Part shown: in pieces, positions 34,901-42,731 of the stretch
Numbering within the stretch: the stretch's first letter is position 1
Layout: every line of letters starts with the position of its first letter
Assembly: GCF_029382225.1 (NCBI RefSeq)
Contig: NZ_JARLTC010000002.1
Coordinates: 744,001-808,000 of the forward strand
Direction of reading: 5' to 3'
DNA length: 64,000 bases
Source: Spongiactinospora sp. TRM90649
GTDB lineage: Bacteria; Actinomycetota; Actinomycetes; Streptosporangiales; Streptosporangiaceae
Notes under the pieces: model-generated
What the model saw: the letters and a program-made list of their open reading frames with translations, nothing else
What the model was told of the DNA's origin: nothing
The model's database searches: none
Made by a program: the position numbers and the translations under genes

Positions 34901-35901
34901 CCGGCCGCGACCCTCGTCACCTGGGCGGGCAGCGCGCCGACCCGCTCGGGCGAGCCGGTCAGGAAGGCCCTGCCGCCGACGCCCCGGGTGAGACCGAGCT
35001 TGGTGAGCGGCCCCCTGGCGAACTCGCGCGGCGCGCCGTCCCCGGCGGCCAGGTGCTCGGCCACCGCCATGCCCTTGCCTTCGGTGCGCAGGAAGCTCAC
35101 GCCGCCCTCGGCGTCGGGCCGCAGTGAGTACGGCAGGCCGCCGACCCGCGTCGGCGCGGCGCTCCGGCCGTCCCGGTCGATTCGGATCAGCCCGTCGCCG
35201 CCGGACGCCACGATCCGGTCGCCGACCGGCACCGCCGAGGTGATCTGGCCGGGCACCTCGTGCCGCCGGAGCGTCTTCCCCGAGGTCGTGTCGATGACGT
35301 GTAGCCGGGTCGCGCCCAGCGCCTGCCCGCCGGCCTGGCTGAGCACGGCCTGCTCCCCCGTGCCGCAGCCGGGGTCGTGGTAGGCGAGTGAGAACCGCGT
35401 GTCCAGCCTGCGGATCTTCCCGTCGGTGAGGTCCACGACGGCGGCGAACGCGCCGCGCTGGAACAACTGCTCGCGGTTGGTGAACTGGCGCGGCGCGTAC
35501 ACCACGACCGCGCGGCGTCCGGAACCGGTGAGGCACGCGTTGCCGACCCACCGGTCGGTCTCATAGCCGGGCTCGGACAGGGAGGCGGCGGTCCGCCAGG
35601 TGTAGCCGGTCCTGGACTCGGCGACCAGCAGGTGCAGTCCCGTCGGGTCGCCGGCGACGGTCCAGGCCAGGTCCTTGGAGGCCCGCCAGCCGGTGCCGAG
35701 GACCTGATCGCGGACCTTGGGATCGACGGTGTCCGCACGTGGCGCGGGAGCGGTCGGGGAGGACTTGGGCGGCGGGGCCGGCTGTGCGGGTGGTGTGGGC
35801 GCGGCATGAGCCGCCGGCTGCGCGGCCACCGGCACGGCGGCGAGCAGCGCGACCACGGTTCTCAACCAGCGGCGGGACAACGGCGTTCGGCTTCTGGCCA
35901 C
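31969..35901 (-). CDS. Large secreted multidomain protein: SLT-like and SGNH-hydrolase domains
   Basis: 1310 residues from GTG 35901, with AAGGAGGAGG upstream. Signal peptide (VVALLAAVPVAAQPAAHA), a WD/NHL-like beta region (60-400), an SLT-type lytic transglycosylase-like segment with Glu in GILAQESNLW (near 500) and CGYGVAQVTDG, a golvesin/xanthan-lyase-like beta domain (about 850-970), and an SGNH hydrolase from GDSYTSGEG (989) through SVGGNDS (1122) to SFHP (1283). Eight or more Cys are in the middle. It probably acts on peptidoglycan or cell-surface polymers. Combining these modules is unusual; targets are inferred. Confidence 0.87.
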   Translation of the reverse strand: MARSRTPLSRRWLRTVVALLAAVPVAAQPAAHAAPTPPAQPAPPPKSSPTAPAPRADTVDPKVRDQVLGTGWRASKDLAWTVAGDPTGLHLLVAESRTGYTWRTAASLSEPGYETDRWVGNACLTGSGRRAVVVYAPRQFTNREQLFQRGAFAAVVDLTDGKIRRLDTRFSLAYHDPGCGTGEQAVLSQAGGQALGATRLHVIDTTSGKTLRRHEVPGQITSAVPVGDRIVASGGDGLIRIDRDGRSAAPTRVGGLPYSLRPDAEGGVSFLRTEGKGMAVAEHLAAGDGAPREFARGPLTKLGLTRGVGGRAFLTGSPERVGALPAQVTRVAAGVREELSTEGRLAVTHDGSRTAASVPAQGRPVTLRARVIATGANTGFGVVAGGPTGAADGVKADGVAKDGVAEDGSAENRASLAGSPSDPVEAERTCAIARNDPRRQATQPHWRQVEWAANLAVQNALTIQRPANWHGSGLSAWSPQGLFPPLTLKGGGKVPAQIMLGILAQESNLWQASYHALEGVTGSPLIGDYYGARGSADGWTVQWGDSDCGYGVAQVTDGMRVGQIAETKQRAVALDYATNIAAGLRILQEKWNSVYDYLKINNADPARPENWFAAVWAYNSGVQPDARNGNTNNCTPSPTCTDADGNWGLGWTNNPINPDYPADREPFLETSQSDARNPQWWPYPEKVIGWAAYPIVKTDWRDDSYQAGYLQSWWTTNENRYNAKPPRELFCDASNRCDASKSEPCQSRPALKWHCWWHKPAVWKTDCATSCGYPAVRFAPGAAEPAFGSGGLMTEHYPPNCNPFSTTRGLPVNSLIIDDVPDSVPSVRPNCSRNWTNKGTFSLDFAQDQAGAYRSKIDFHQIGGGMGGHFWFTHTQPQANSAHRITGSWKLNQALRGWARVLVHLPDQGAHTQQASYMVDLGDGTPPRKRVVQQRAQEHRWVSLGAFKFNGTPKVSLSNITEDGEWAEDIAWDAIAFQPLPAKPKHMVVALGDSYTSGEGASNDARFDYYQETDDDGGGVKGTYQDDEYTWKYGNACHRSKYAWPRLVKAADSGAALGSRHDALDVNVDLQFHACSGAQTENILGAGDPHNAFGNRNHGQYREPSQLDKGYLDENTTLVMLSVGGNDSRFGPVLTECISDLVNEDCPDVTLQGDDLPLRQKQPQLITNLVKPSLVTVLREIKRRAPNARIALMGYPFLFEDNGDCVIGLDPDTEGPWLNSVSTHLANEMDAAVDQANAEGINATFVDPFPEFQGKAVCGNPESIHGVILARTQGESESFLPSQQSFHPKIAGTILYAAALNRVLGPIGSR

Positions 35902-36031
35902 ACGCCTCCTCCTTCTCGGCCATCGGGGATCACGACAGACGCGAGCAGTGTGCGGCCGGGCTCTCGGGGTGTAGAAGCCCTTGCTTCGCGGCGGCAAAAC
36001 CTTGCGGAAAGGGAGGGTCTCTGCTAATGGA

Positions 36032-37024
36032 TCACGGCTCGGAGCCGGTGCCACCGAGCAGCGCGTCGCCCAGCCGGGTCCGGCTGTGCAGCACGTGCTG
36101 GCCCTGCCGGACGGTGCGGATCAGTCCCGCCCTGCGCAGCGTCGCGGCGTGCCTGCTGGCCGAGGACGCGCTGGCGTTCAGGCCCGCCGCCAGGGCGGTG
36201 GTGGTCAGGCCGTCGCCCACCAGCTCCAGCACCGCGGCACGGCCGGGGCCGAGCAGTTCGGCGAGGTCGCGGACGCGGCCGTCGCCTCCCGGCGCCCAGA
36301 GGGCGGGACGGGCGACGGGATAGGTCAGCACGGGACCGAGCGCCCGGTCGGCCAGGGTGATCGGATGGTGGACGCCGAAGAAGGTGGGGATCAGCAGCAG
36401 TCCCCGGCCGCCGAGGCGCAGGTCGGCGTCCCGGGGGTAGTCGAACGACAGCACGGGCGGCTCCCAGCGCGCCGACGGGTGCAGGCCGCGCAGCAGCGTC
36501 TCCACGCCGCCCCTGGCGAGGTCCGTGACCCGCCCGGCCAGATCGGCCTGGACGGCCGAAGCCTGCTCGACGGCGTACGGCACCAGCACGGTCGCGTGGT
36601 AGGCCCGTACGGCCCCGCCGAGCCGGTCGAGGATCGCCGCCCGGCCCTCCGCCAGCTCGCCCAGCCACCCGGTGGCCCTGCGGCCCGCCGTCAGCAGCCC
36701 GATCTCCGCCTGTAATCGGCGGGTGGGCGTGGAGAGCACCGTGTCGAGACCGGTCTCCAGGGCAGGATGATGCCCCGGAGGCGTGAGGAAGTCGGGAAAG
36801 TACCTGGCGGCGGGCATCAGCTCACCCAGCGCCCGCACGACGGCGTCCAGACCGGCCCGCGTCACCACGCGGGCCGAGCTCCGCCGCCACAGCGCGAAGA
36901 ACGGCGCCCGCTCGCCGGTGAGCTGCTGGACGCTCAGCACCAGCTCCCACATCGCGTCGGGGCCGGGAGCCAGCCGTACCCGGGCCAGGTCCTCCCGCTC
37001 GAAGTGCAGTCGCATCCGGTTCAT
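36032..37024 (-). CDS. ArsR-type winged-helix regulator with N-terminal DUF5937-like domain
   Basis: 330 residues from ATG 37024, GGGAGG six bases upstream. The first 230 residues (MRLHFEREDLARVRLAPGPDAMWELVLSVQ) form an alpha/beta domain typical of DUF5937; the C-terminal 80 residues are an ArsR-like HTH (LELVGDGLTTTALAAGLNASASSASRHAATLRRAGLIRTVRQGQHVLH). Such regulators are common in actinomycetes beside diverse genes. It diverges from the DUF2267 gene. Ligand unknown. Confidence 0.87.
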   Translation of the reverse strand: MNRMRLHFEREDLARVRLAPGPDAMWELVLSVQQLTGERAPFFALWRRSSARVVTRAGLDAVVRALGELMPAARYFPDFLTPPGHHPALETGLDTVLSTPTRRLQAEIGLLTAGRRATGWLGELAEGRAAILDRLGGAVRAYHATVLVPYAVEQASAVQADLAGRVTDLARGGVETLLRGLHPSARWEPPVLSFDYPRDADLRLGGRGLLLIPTFFGVHHPITLADRALGPVLTYPVARPALWAPGGDGRVRDLAELLGPGRAAVLELVGDGLTTTALAAGLNASASSASRHAATLRRAGLIRTVRQGQHVLHSRTRLGDALLGGTGSEP

Positions 37025-37170
37025 GCCGGCCTCCCGATCCGAGACTGCTCCGAAGGCTAGGCAGCCCGGATTTCGAAGCTCTTACCGTTTGCGCGCCAGG
37101 TCAGCGGGTAGCGGCGGGCGAGAAACGGCCGGTTCCTCCCGACGGCCGCGCAGCGCCGTGAGGAGGAACG

Positions 37171-37566
37171 ATGCGACACGACGAGTTCATCGGACAAGTA
37201 CAGGCGCGGGCCAGGCTCGCCGGGCCCGGGCAGGCCGAGCGGGCCAGCAGGGCCACGCTCGAAACACTCGGCGAGCGCATCAGCGAGGGGCTCGCCGACA
37301 AGCTCGCCGCGCAGTTGCCGCACGAGATCGGCGAGAACCTGCGCCGCACCGACATGGGCACCGGGGAGCACTTCGGGCGTCACGAGTTCGTCCACCGGGT
37401 CGCCGAGCGCGCGGGCGTGGACGACGCCCAGGCCGCCTACCTGGCAAGGGTCGTCTTCGAGGTGACCGGGGAGGCGACCGAGGGCCGGATCATGGACAAG
37501 GTCCGCGGCTGCCTGTCGCAGGAGCTGCGCGGGCTGGTCACCGCGGGCAGCCAGGGCGGCGAGTAG
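37171..37566 (+). CDS. DUF2267 protein
   Basis: 131 residues, GAGGAGG just before ATG 37171. The family repeat RHDEFIGQVQARARL...RATLETLGERISEGLADKLAAQLP and FVHRVAERAGVDDAQAAYLARVVFEVTGEATEG occurs twice. DUF2267 is a helical family of unknown function, sometimes linked to stress. Followed by a 119-base gap before the SIS gene, so probably its own unit. Confidence 0.87.
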   Translation: MRHDEFIGQVQARARLAGPGQAERASRATLETLGERISEGLADKLAAQLPHEIGENLRRTDMGTGEHFGRHEFVHRVAERAGVDDAQAAYLARVVFEVTGEATEGRIMDKVRGCLSQELRGLVTAGSQGGE

Positions 37567-37685
37567 GCCCGCGAACCTCGGAAAGGGCAGCGGAAAGAGC
37601 AAGGAAAAGGATCACCGTCAACCCTTCCGCAAGCTTGCCGTGTCGCTGCGTCCCGCGCGCGGCGGGCCGGGCTGGAATGGGGGAC

Positions 37686-38180
37686 ATGGCTGATCTTCTC
37701 GACCGTGCCCGCGACGACCGGGCCGCCCCCGGCGAGGCGCTGGCGCAGGACGCCGCGCTGATCGTGGCGGCCGCACGTGACATGTCCCGGCGGTTCGCGG
37801 GGGGCGGGCGGCTGCTCGCGTTCGGCTCCCCGGCGGACGCGGCGCACGTGGCGGTGGAGTTCACCCACCCGGTGATCGTGGGCAAGCGCGCGCTGCCCGC
37901 GCTCGCGGTGGACGCCGCGCTGCTCGGCGCGCACGGCCGGGAGGGCGACATCGCCGTCGCCATCGGGCGGCGCCTGGACGGCCTGGCAGCCGCCCGCGCC
38001 CTCGGCATGCTCACCGTGGCCCTCACGGATGCTCCTACCGGCACCCTCACCGGCGCCGATGTGGACGCCGACCACGTTCTGCTCGCCCGCACCACCGACC
38101 CGCTGGTGGCTCGGGAGCTGCACGTCACCGCCTACCACCTGCTCTGGGAGCTGGTCCACGTGTTCCTGGACGCCTCATGA
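37686..38180 (+). CDS. SIS-domain protein 1, hydrogenase-associated
   Basis: 164 residues. SIS (sugar isomerase) fold signs: RRFAGGGRLLAFGSPADAAHVAVEFTHPVIVGKRALPALAVD and AARALGMLTVALTDAP. The GSxAD...F pocket is degenerate relative to GmhA. Start at 37686 or, nine bases earlier, 37677. Its stop overlaps the HypC-like start (ATGA), and a second SIS gene follows with another four-base overlap. SIS genes accompany group 1h hydrogenases in actinomycetes by memory; whether as an enzyme, a sugar-phosphate binder or a maturation factor is unknown. Confidence 0.78.
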   Translation: MADLLDRARDDRAAPGEALAQDAALIVAAARDMSRRFAGGGRLLAFGSPADAAHVAVEFTHPVIVGKRALPALAVDAALLGAHGREGDIAVAIGRRLDGLAAARALGMLTVALTDAPTGTLTGADVDADHVLLARTTDPLVARELHVTAYHLLWELVHVFLDAS

Positions 38181-38374
38181 GCGACTGTGAGAGCTGCCTG
38201 ACCTGCGGCGACGTCGCCATCCCGGTACGGGTCGAGAGCCTGCTGCCCGGCGGCCTCGCGCTGGCCGACACCGGCTCGGGCATCGAGGAGATCAGCGTGG
38301 CGCTGGTGGACGCCCGGCCGGGCGACACCGTCCTGGTGCACGCCAAGGAGGCGATCGCGGTGATCGGGCGATGA
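38177..38374 (+). CDS. HypC/HupF-like chaperone, divergent (second copy)
   Basis: 65 residues, DUF/HypC fold: CGDVAIPVRVESLLPGGLALADT...VALVDARPGDTVLVHAKEAIAVI matches the beta-barrel of HypC. The canonical start MCLxIPG with Cys-2 is replaced by MSDCESCLTCGDVAIP, which has three Cys. In HypC Cys-2 carries Fe(CN)2CO to the large subunit. This copy sits between two SIS genes, coupled to both, and opposite to hypC of the main cluster. A carrier for another metal or ligand is possible. Confidence 0.8.
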   Translation: MSDCESCLTCGDVAIPVRVESLLPGGLALADTGSGIEEISVALVDARPGDTVLVHAKEAIAVIGR

Positions 38375-38970
38375 CCGGCACCCTCTACCCGTTCCTGCGC
38401 CGCGACCCGCTGGACGTCACCGGTTCCACCGCCGCCAAGGCCAGGGAGAGCCTGCGGCTGCGGCTGCACGCGCTCGGCGAGATGGGCCCGGCCCTGACGG
38501 CGTGCGCGGCCGCGACGGCGGCGGCGCTGCGCGGCGGCGGCCGGATCTTCGTCTTCGGCAACGGCGGCAGCGCCACCGACGCCGAGTCCATGGCCGGGGC
38601 GTGCACCGCCGCCGGGCTGCCCGCGATCTCCCTCACCGCCGACACCGCGCTGGTCACCGCGCTCGGCAACGACGTCGGCTTTGAAGTGATCTTCGCCCGT
38701 CAGCTCGCCGCGCTCGGCGGGCCCGGCGACGTGGCGGTGGCCCTGTCGACCAGCGGCGGCTCGGTCAACGTGCTGCGCGGCCTGGCCGAGGCCGAACGGC
38801 TGGGCATGGTGACGGTCGGCTTCGCGGGCGCGGGCGGCGGCCGGATGGCGCACGAGAGTCTCGCCGCCCACCTGTTCGTGGTGCCGTCGTCGTCGGTGCA
38901 CCGCATCCAGGAGGCGCAGGCGACGCTCTACCACCTGCTGGTCGCGCTGGTCTCAGCAGATCCGCGGTAG
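38371..38970 (+). CDS. SIS-domain protein 2, GmhA-like
   Basis: 199 residues. Strong SIS signature: GGGRIFVFGNGGSATDAESMAGACTAAGLPAISL, TSGGSVNVLRGLAEAERLGMVTVGFAGAGGG and ATLYHLLVALV. GmhA catalysis needs zinc ligands His and Glu; SSSVHRIQEAQATLYH retains His and Glu, supporting isomerase activity on sedoheptulose-7-phosphate or a similar sugar. No other heptose gene is here. Its last 18 bases overlap the hypE end on the other strand. Confidence 0.82.
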   Translation: MTGTLYPFLRRDPLDVTGSTAAKARESLRLRLHALGEMGPALTACAAATAAALRGGGRIFVFGNGGSATDAESMAGACTAAGLPAISLTADTALVTALGNDVGFEVIFARQLAALGGPGDVAVALSTSGGSVNVLRGLAEAERLGMVTVGFAGAGGGRMAHESLAAHLFVVPSSSVHRIQEAQATLYHLLVALVSADPR

Positions 38971-40026
38971 CGGGTCGCCGACCAGCACGTCCACGACGCG
39001 GGTGCCGCCGATCGCGGTGCGCAGCAGCACCAGGGCGGCTGGTTCGGGCTCGATCCGGCCGACGATCGCGGCCTGCTCGCCGAGCGGATGGGCGCGCAGG
39101 GCGGCCAGCGCGTGATCGGCCCGCTCGCCGTCCACGATCGCGGCGAAACGGCCCTCGCAGGCGACGTAGAGCGGGTCCAGGCCGAGCAGTTCGCACACGC
39201 CGGTCACCTCGGTGCTCACCGGGATCGCGGTCTCGTCGAGCAGCACGCCCACGCCGGAGGCGGTGGCGACCTCGTTGAGCACGGTGGCCAGGCCGCCGCG
39301 CGTGGCGTCGCGGAGGGTCCTGACCCCGCCGGGCACCGCGTCGAGCAGCGCGGCGGCCGGTTCGTGCAACGGGGCGGTGTCGGAGACGATCGGGGCCTCG
39401 ATCTCGAAGTCGCCCCGGGCCAGCATGATCGCCGCGCCGTGCGCGCCGATCGGGCCGGACACGAGGACGGCGTCGCCCGGACGCGCGCCCGAGGCCGACA
39501 GCGCGACCGGCCGCTCGACCAGACCGACGCCCGTGGTGGTGATGTAGCAGCCGTCGGCGCGGCCCCGCTGCACCACCTTCGTGTCGCCGGCCACGATCCA
39601 GACCCCGGCCCGTTCGGCGGCGGCGGCCATCGAGGCGGTGACCCGGCGCAGGTCCTCGACCGGGAAGCCCTCCTCCAGGATGAACCCGGCCGACAGGTAG
39701 CGCGGGCGCGCGCCGCACATCGCCAGGTCGTTGACGGTGCCGTTGACGGCCAGGTCGCCGATGTCGCCGCCAGGGAAGAACAGCGGCGAGACCACGAAGG
39801 AGTCGGTGGTGAAGGCCGCCCGCGCCGTGCCCAGGTCGAGGGTGGCGCCGTCTTCGAGCGCGGCGAGCACCGGGTTGCGGAACGCCTCCAGGAAGATCGC
39901 CTCGACCAGCGTCTGGGTGGCCTTGCCGCCGGCGCCGTGGGCGAGCGTGATCCGCTCCTCCCGGACGACCGGCCGCCGCCTGCGGGCCCGCTCGATCCGG
40001 TCGAGCACCTGCTGTTCCCGGCTCAC
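38953..40026 (-). CDS. hypE: HypE, carbamoyl dehydratase for [NiFe] cyanide ligand
   Basis: 357 residues from GTG 40026, which overlaps the hypD stop by four bases. ATP-binding domain motifs LAHGAGGKATQTLVEAIFLEAF, GTVNDLAMCG and RDATRGGLATVLNEVA; the protein ends PRIC, the C-terminal Cys that HypF carbamoylates and HypE dehydrates to thiocyanate, giving the Fe-CN ligand. Last gene of the minus-strand maturation run. Confidence 0.95.
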   Translation of the reverse strand: MSREQQVLDRIERARRRRPVVREERITLAHGAGGKATQTLVEAIFLEAFRNPVLAALEDGATLDLGTARAAFTTDSFVVSPLFFPGGDIGDLAVNGTVNDLAMCGARPRYLSAGFILEEGFPVEDLRRVTASMAAAAERAGVWIVAGDTKVVQRGRADGCYITTTGVGLVERPVALSASGARPGDAVLVSGPIGAHGAAIMLARGDFEIEAPIVSDTAPLHEPAAALLDAVPGGVRTLRDATRGGLATVLNEVATASGVGVLLDETAIPVSTEVTGVCELLGLDPLYVACEGRFAAIVDGERADHALAALRAHPLGEQAAIVGRIEPEPAALVLLRTAIGGTRVVDVLVGDPLPRIC

Positions 40027-41156
40027 GTCGCGGTCACCTCCGGCGCGCGGCCCCGCTCGCGGGTGAAGCGGCCGAAGTTGTAGTAGGCGGCGCAGGCCCC
40101 CTCGGAGGAGACCATGCACGTGCCGATCGGGGTCTCGGGGGTGCAGGCGGTGCCGAAGACCTTGCACTCCCACGGCTTGAGCACGCCCTTGAGCACCTCG
40201 CCGCACTGGCAGGAGCGCGGGTCGGCGACGCGCACGCCCGGCAGGTCGAAGACGCGCTCGGCGTCGAAGGCGGCGTACTCCTCGGCCATGGCGAGCGCGG
40301 AGTGGGCGATGAAGCCCAGGCCGCGCCACTCGAAGTGCGGGCGCAGGGTCATCACCCGGCCCATCGCGGCGAGCGCGACCGGGTTGCCGTACCAGGGCAC
40401 GACCCTGGCGTACTGGTTCTCGACCTCGCGGCGGCCCTCGGCGAGCTGGCCCAGCAGCATGTGCACCGAGGCCAGAATGTCCAGCGGCTCGAACCCGGCG
40501 ACCACCAGCGGCTTGCCGTAGTCGCGCGGGATGAACGCGTACGGCTCGCAGCCGATCACCGCCGACACGTGGCCGGGACCGATGAACCCGTCGAGCCGCA
40601 GGTCGGGCGAGTCCAGGATGGCCTTTACGGCCGGGATGATCATGACGTGGTTGCAGAAGACGGAGAAGTTCGTGATCCCCTCCGCCTCGGCCCGCAGCAC
40701 GGTCATCGCGGTGGACGGCGCGGTGGTCTCGAAGCCGATGGCCATGAAGACCACCCGGCGGTCCGGGTTGGCTTTGGCGATCTTGAGCGCGTCCAGCGGC
40801 GAGTAGACCATGCGGATGTCGGCGCCCGCCGCCTTGGCGTCCAGGAAGGAGCCGGTGCCGCCGGGCACCCGGAGCATGTCGCCGAACGAGGTCATGATCA
40901 CGCCGGGCTGCCCGGCGATGTGGATCGCGTCGTCCACCCGGCCCATCGGGATCACGCAGACCGGGCAGCCGGGGCCGTGGACCAGCGCCACCTCCTGCGG
41001 CAGGTGGTCCTCCAGGCCGTGCTTGTAGATCGTGTGCGTGTGCCCGCCGCACACCTCCATGAAGCTGTACGTCCGGCCGGGCTCACACCGCCGCGCGATC
41101 TCGGCGGCGACGGCGCGCGCCCGGTCCGCGTCGCGGTACTCATCGACGAACCGCAT
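40023..41156 (-). CDS. hypD: HypD, Fe(CN)2CO assembly scaffold
   Basis: 377 residues. FMEVCGGHTHTIYKHG (central Cys), GPGCPVCVIP, FGDMLRVPG and the C-terminal [4Fe-4S] Cys set (CQCGEVLKG, CKVFGTACTPETPIGTCMVSSEGACAAYY) are all present, so the redox cluster and the cyanide-transfer site should be intact. HypC delivers partner iron; both lie beside it in the operon. Overlaps hypE at the stop. Confidence 0.96.
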   Translation of the reverse strand: MRFVDEYRDADRARAVAAEIARRCEPGRTYSFMEVCGGHTHTIYKHGLEDHLPQEVALVHGPGCPVCVIPMGRVDDAIHIAGQPGVIMTSFGDMLRVPGGTGSFLDAKAAGADIRMVYSPLDALKIAKANPDRRVVFMAIGFETTAPSTAMTVLRAEAEGITNFSVFCNHVMIIPAVKAILDSPDLRLDGFIGPGHVSAVIGCEPYAFIPRDYGKPLVVAGFEPLDILASVHMLLGQLAEGRREVENQYARVVPWYGNPVALAAMGRVMTLRPHFEWRGLGFIAHSALAMAEEYAAFDAERVFDLPGVRVADPRSCQCGEVLKGVLKPWECKVFGTACTPETPIGTCMVSSEGACAAYYNFGRFTRERGRAPEVTAT

Positions 41157-41174
41157 CCGCCCTCCCCTGCGAAG

Positions 41175-41447
41175 TCATGAGATGTCGGATGCGCGTAGCG
41201 CCTCGACCTCGTCCTCGTACGGCTGCCCCATCCCCTCCAGGTAGGCCAGGACGGCCTGCGCCTCCGACTCGGAGATCTTCGACAGCGCGAACCCCACGTG
41301 CACGAGGACCCAGTCGCCCGGCCGGAGGTCCTCCTCGGCCAGCAGCGCCACGTTGACGCGCCGCCGTACGCCGCCGACCTCGACCATGGCGAGGTCCTCG
41401 TGCTCTCCCGAGGGGCCGATCAGCTCACCTGGTATGCCCAGGCACAT
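41175..41447 (-). CDS. hypC: HypC, hydrogenase maturation chaperone
   Basis: 90 residues with canonical MCLGIPGE start, so Cys-2 is free to carry the Fe(CN)2CO unit. VNVALLAEEDLRPGDWVLVHVGFALSKISESEA finishes the HypC barrel and helix. It overlaps hypA by 23 bases in a different frame. A second, divergent HypC-like protein is at 38177. Confidence 0.94.
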   Translation of the reverse strand: MCLGIPGELIGPSGEHEDLAMVEVGGVRRRVNVALLAEEDLRPGDWVLVHVGFALSKISESEAQAVLAYLEGMGQPYEDEVEALRASDIS

Positions 41448-41790
41448 CGGCCGTCTCCTCGCCGAAGCAGACCGACTCCAGCACCAGCTCGTCGCCGCCG
41501 CGCACGCCCACCTGGTCGCTCGCGCAGTGCGGGCAGACCGCCAGCACGTCCGCGGACTCCGCCCGGCCGCCGCAGGTCAGGCATTCGAGAGTCGCGGGCG
41601 TCACGACCAGCTCGATCACCACGCCGGTCAGGTCGGTCCCCTCGGCGGCGAGCGCGAACGCCTGGTCGAACGCCTCGCCGACCACCGCGTGCCTCGCGCC
41701 GACGCGCACCCGCGCCGAGGTGACCCGGCGGCCCTCCGCGCGCTGCTGGATCAGCTCGACAAGCCCCTCACAGAGCCCGATCTCGTGCAT
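41425..41790 (-). CDS. hypA: HypA, nickel chaperone
   Basis: 121 residues. Begins MHEIGLCEGL; Met-1 to Glu-3 with His-2 form the nickel site. The zinc finger pairs are CLTCGG and CPHCAS. HypA delivers nickel with HypB; hypB is not in this window. The start follows immediately the TAG stop of the 34-residue peptide gene, implying coupling. Confidence 0.94.
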   Translation of the reverse strand: MHEIGLCEGLVELIQQRAEGRRVTSARVRVGARHAVVGEAFDQAFALAAEGTDLTGVVIELVVTPATLECLTCGGRAESADVLAVCPHCASDQVGVRGGDELVLESVCFGEETADVPGHTR

Positions 41791-41895
41791 CTACATCCGC
41801 TCCATCTTCAGGTACCGGTAGATTCCCGGCCACTGCGACGCGACGGCCGCCACCACCCCGCAGACCAGGAGCAGCCCGATCGCCCACTTCCACAT
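41791..41895 (-). CDS. 34-residue membrane peptide (DUF6893-like) in hydrogenase operon
   Basis: Too short for routine gene calls. GAGGTGAC precedes the ATG at 41895; it reads MWKWAIGLLLVCGVVAAVAS then a QWPGIYRYLKMERM end. One membrane helix plus a short basic end. Its stop at 41791 abuts hypA ATG 41790. I recall DUF6893 as such a small actinomycete protein. A role in anchoring or docking the hydrogenase, which lacks a membrane signal, is plausible, but inferred. Confidence 0.82.
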   Translation of the reverse strand: MWKWAIGLLLVCGVVAAVASQWPGIYRYLKMERM

Positions 41896-41909
41896 GCCAC
41901 GTCACCTCA

Positions 41910-42731
41910 CTAACGCGCGTGATCGCGGCAGCCCGGTCCGGGGCTTTCCGCAATCATTTCCATAACCAGGGACTTCACCAGATTCGCCGCCTCCCCGACG
42001 GCGGCGCGGACCGGCTCGCTCAGCTCGTACAGCGCCTCGTCCACGACCGCGGGCTCGCAGCACACGACCCGGACCACGCCGGGCACCCGGCCCAGCTCGC
42101 CGGCCAGCCCCAGCACCCTGACCGGGTCCATGCCGTGCGTCTCCAGCGGCGTGCCGGCGGCGTCGCCGGTGGAACCGGGGTCCAGGACGGTCAGCGTGCC
42201 CGGCGGCTCGCCGCGCGGGGCCGCGTCCACGAACACCACGGCGTCGTAGGCGCCCTGCAGCGCGTAGGCGAGGTCCATGCCCCGGATGCCGAAGTCGGTG
42301 ACGTCGACGCCCGGCGGGAGGTCCTCCGCGCCGAGCCGCCGGGTCACCTCGACGCCGAAGCCGTCGTCGCCCAGGAACACGTTGCCGATCCCGGCCACCA
42401 GGACGCGCGGGCCGCGCTCGCCGAGCGGTTCGATCTCCTCGGCCGAGTAGAAGAACCGGTGGCCGGGCAGCCGTGCCTCGCCGAAGTCGCGGCCGGGGTC
42501 GTCGTCCAGGGTGATCGCGAAGTGCAGCGCGCCCTCGTCGTCCTGCTCGACGGTCTCGACCACGCCCTCCCGGCCGGTCAGGGCCAGGTCGAAGATGTCG
42601 GCGGTGGCCTTCGGACGCAGCCGCACCCGGCTGCCGGCGCCGACGGTCACCCCCGAGACGACCGTCTCGGTAGGGCCCGGGGTCTCCATCGTGGCCCAGA
42701 AGCCCCCGCCGTCTTCCTCTGTGTCGCTCAC
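41910..42731 (-). CDS. Hydrogenase maturation protease with N-terminal accessory domain
   Basis: 273 residues, about 110 longer than HybD-type proteases. Residues 1-105 form a separate beta-rich domain (GVTVGAGSRVRLRPKATADIFDLALTGREGVVETVEQDD) that may read the large subunit, followed by HybD-like GIGNVFLGDDGFGVEVTRRLG, DFGIRGMDLAYAL and LETHGMDPVRVL with the acidic and His nickel ligands. It should cleave the C-terminal tail of the large subunit. It overlaps the next gene upstream by four bases. Confidence 0.9.
   Translation of the reverse strand: MSDTEEDGGGFWATMETPGPTETVVSGVTVGAGSRVRLRPKATADIFDLALTGREGVVETVEQDDEGALHFAITLDDDPGRDFGEARLPGHRFFYSAEEIEPLGERGPRVLVAGIGNVFLGDDGFGVEVTRRLGAEDLPPGVDVTDFGIRGMDLAYALQGAYDAVVFVDAAPRGEPPGTLTVLDPGSTGDAAGTPLETHGMDPVRVLGLAGELGRVPGVVRVVCCEPAVVDEALYELSEPVRAAVGEAANLVKSLVMEMIAESPGPGCRDHAR

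Noticed and set aside
38953..41052. A 699-codon frame running through hypE and hypD
   Set aside because: Only the last 357 codons (hypE) are real; the upstream part is a shadow of hypD in another frame.
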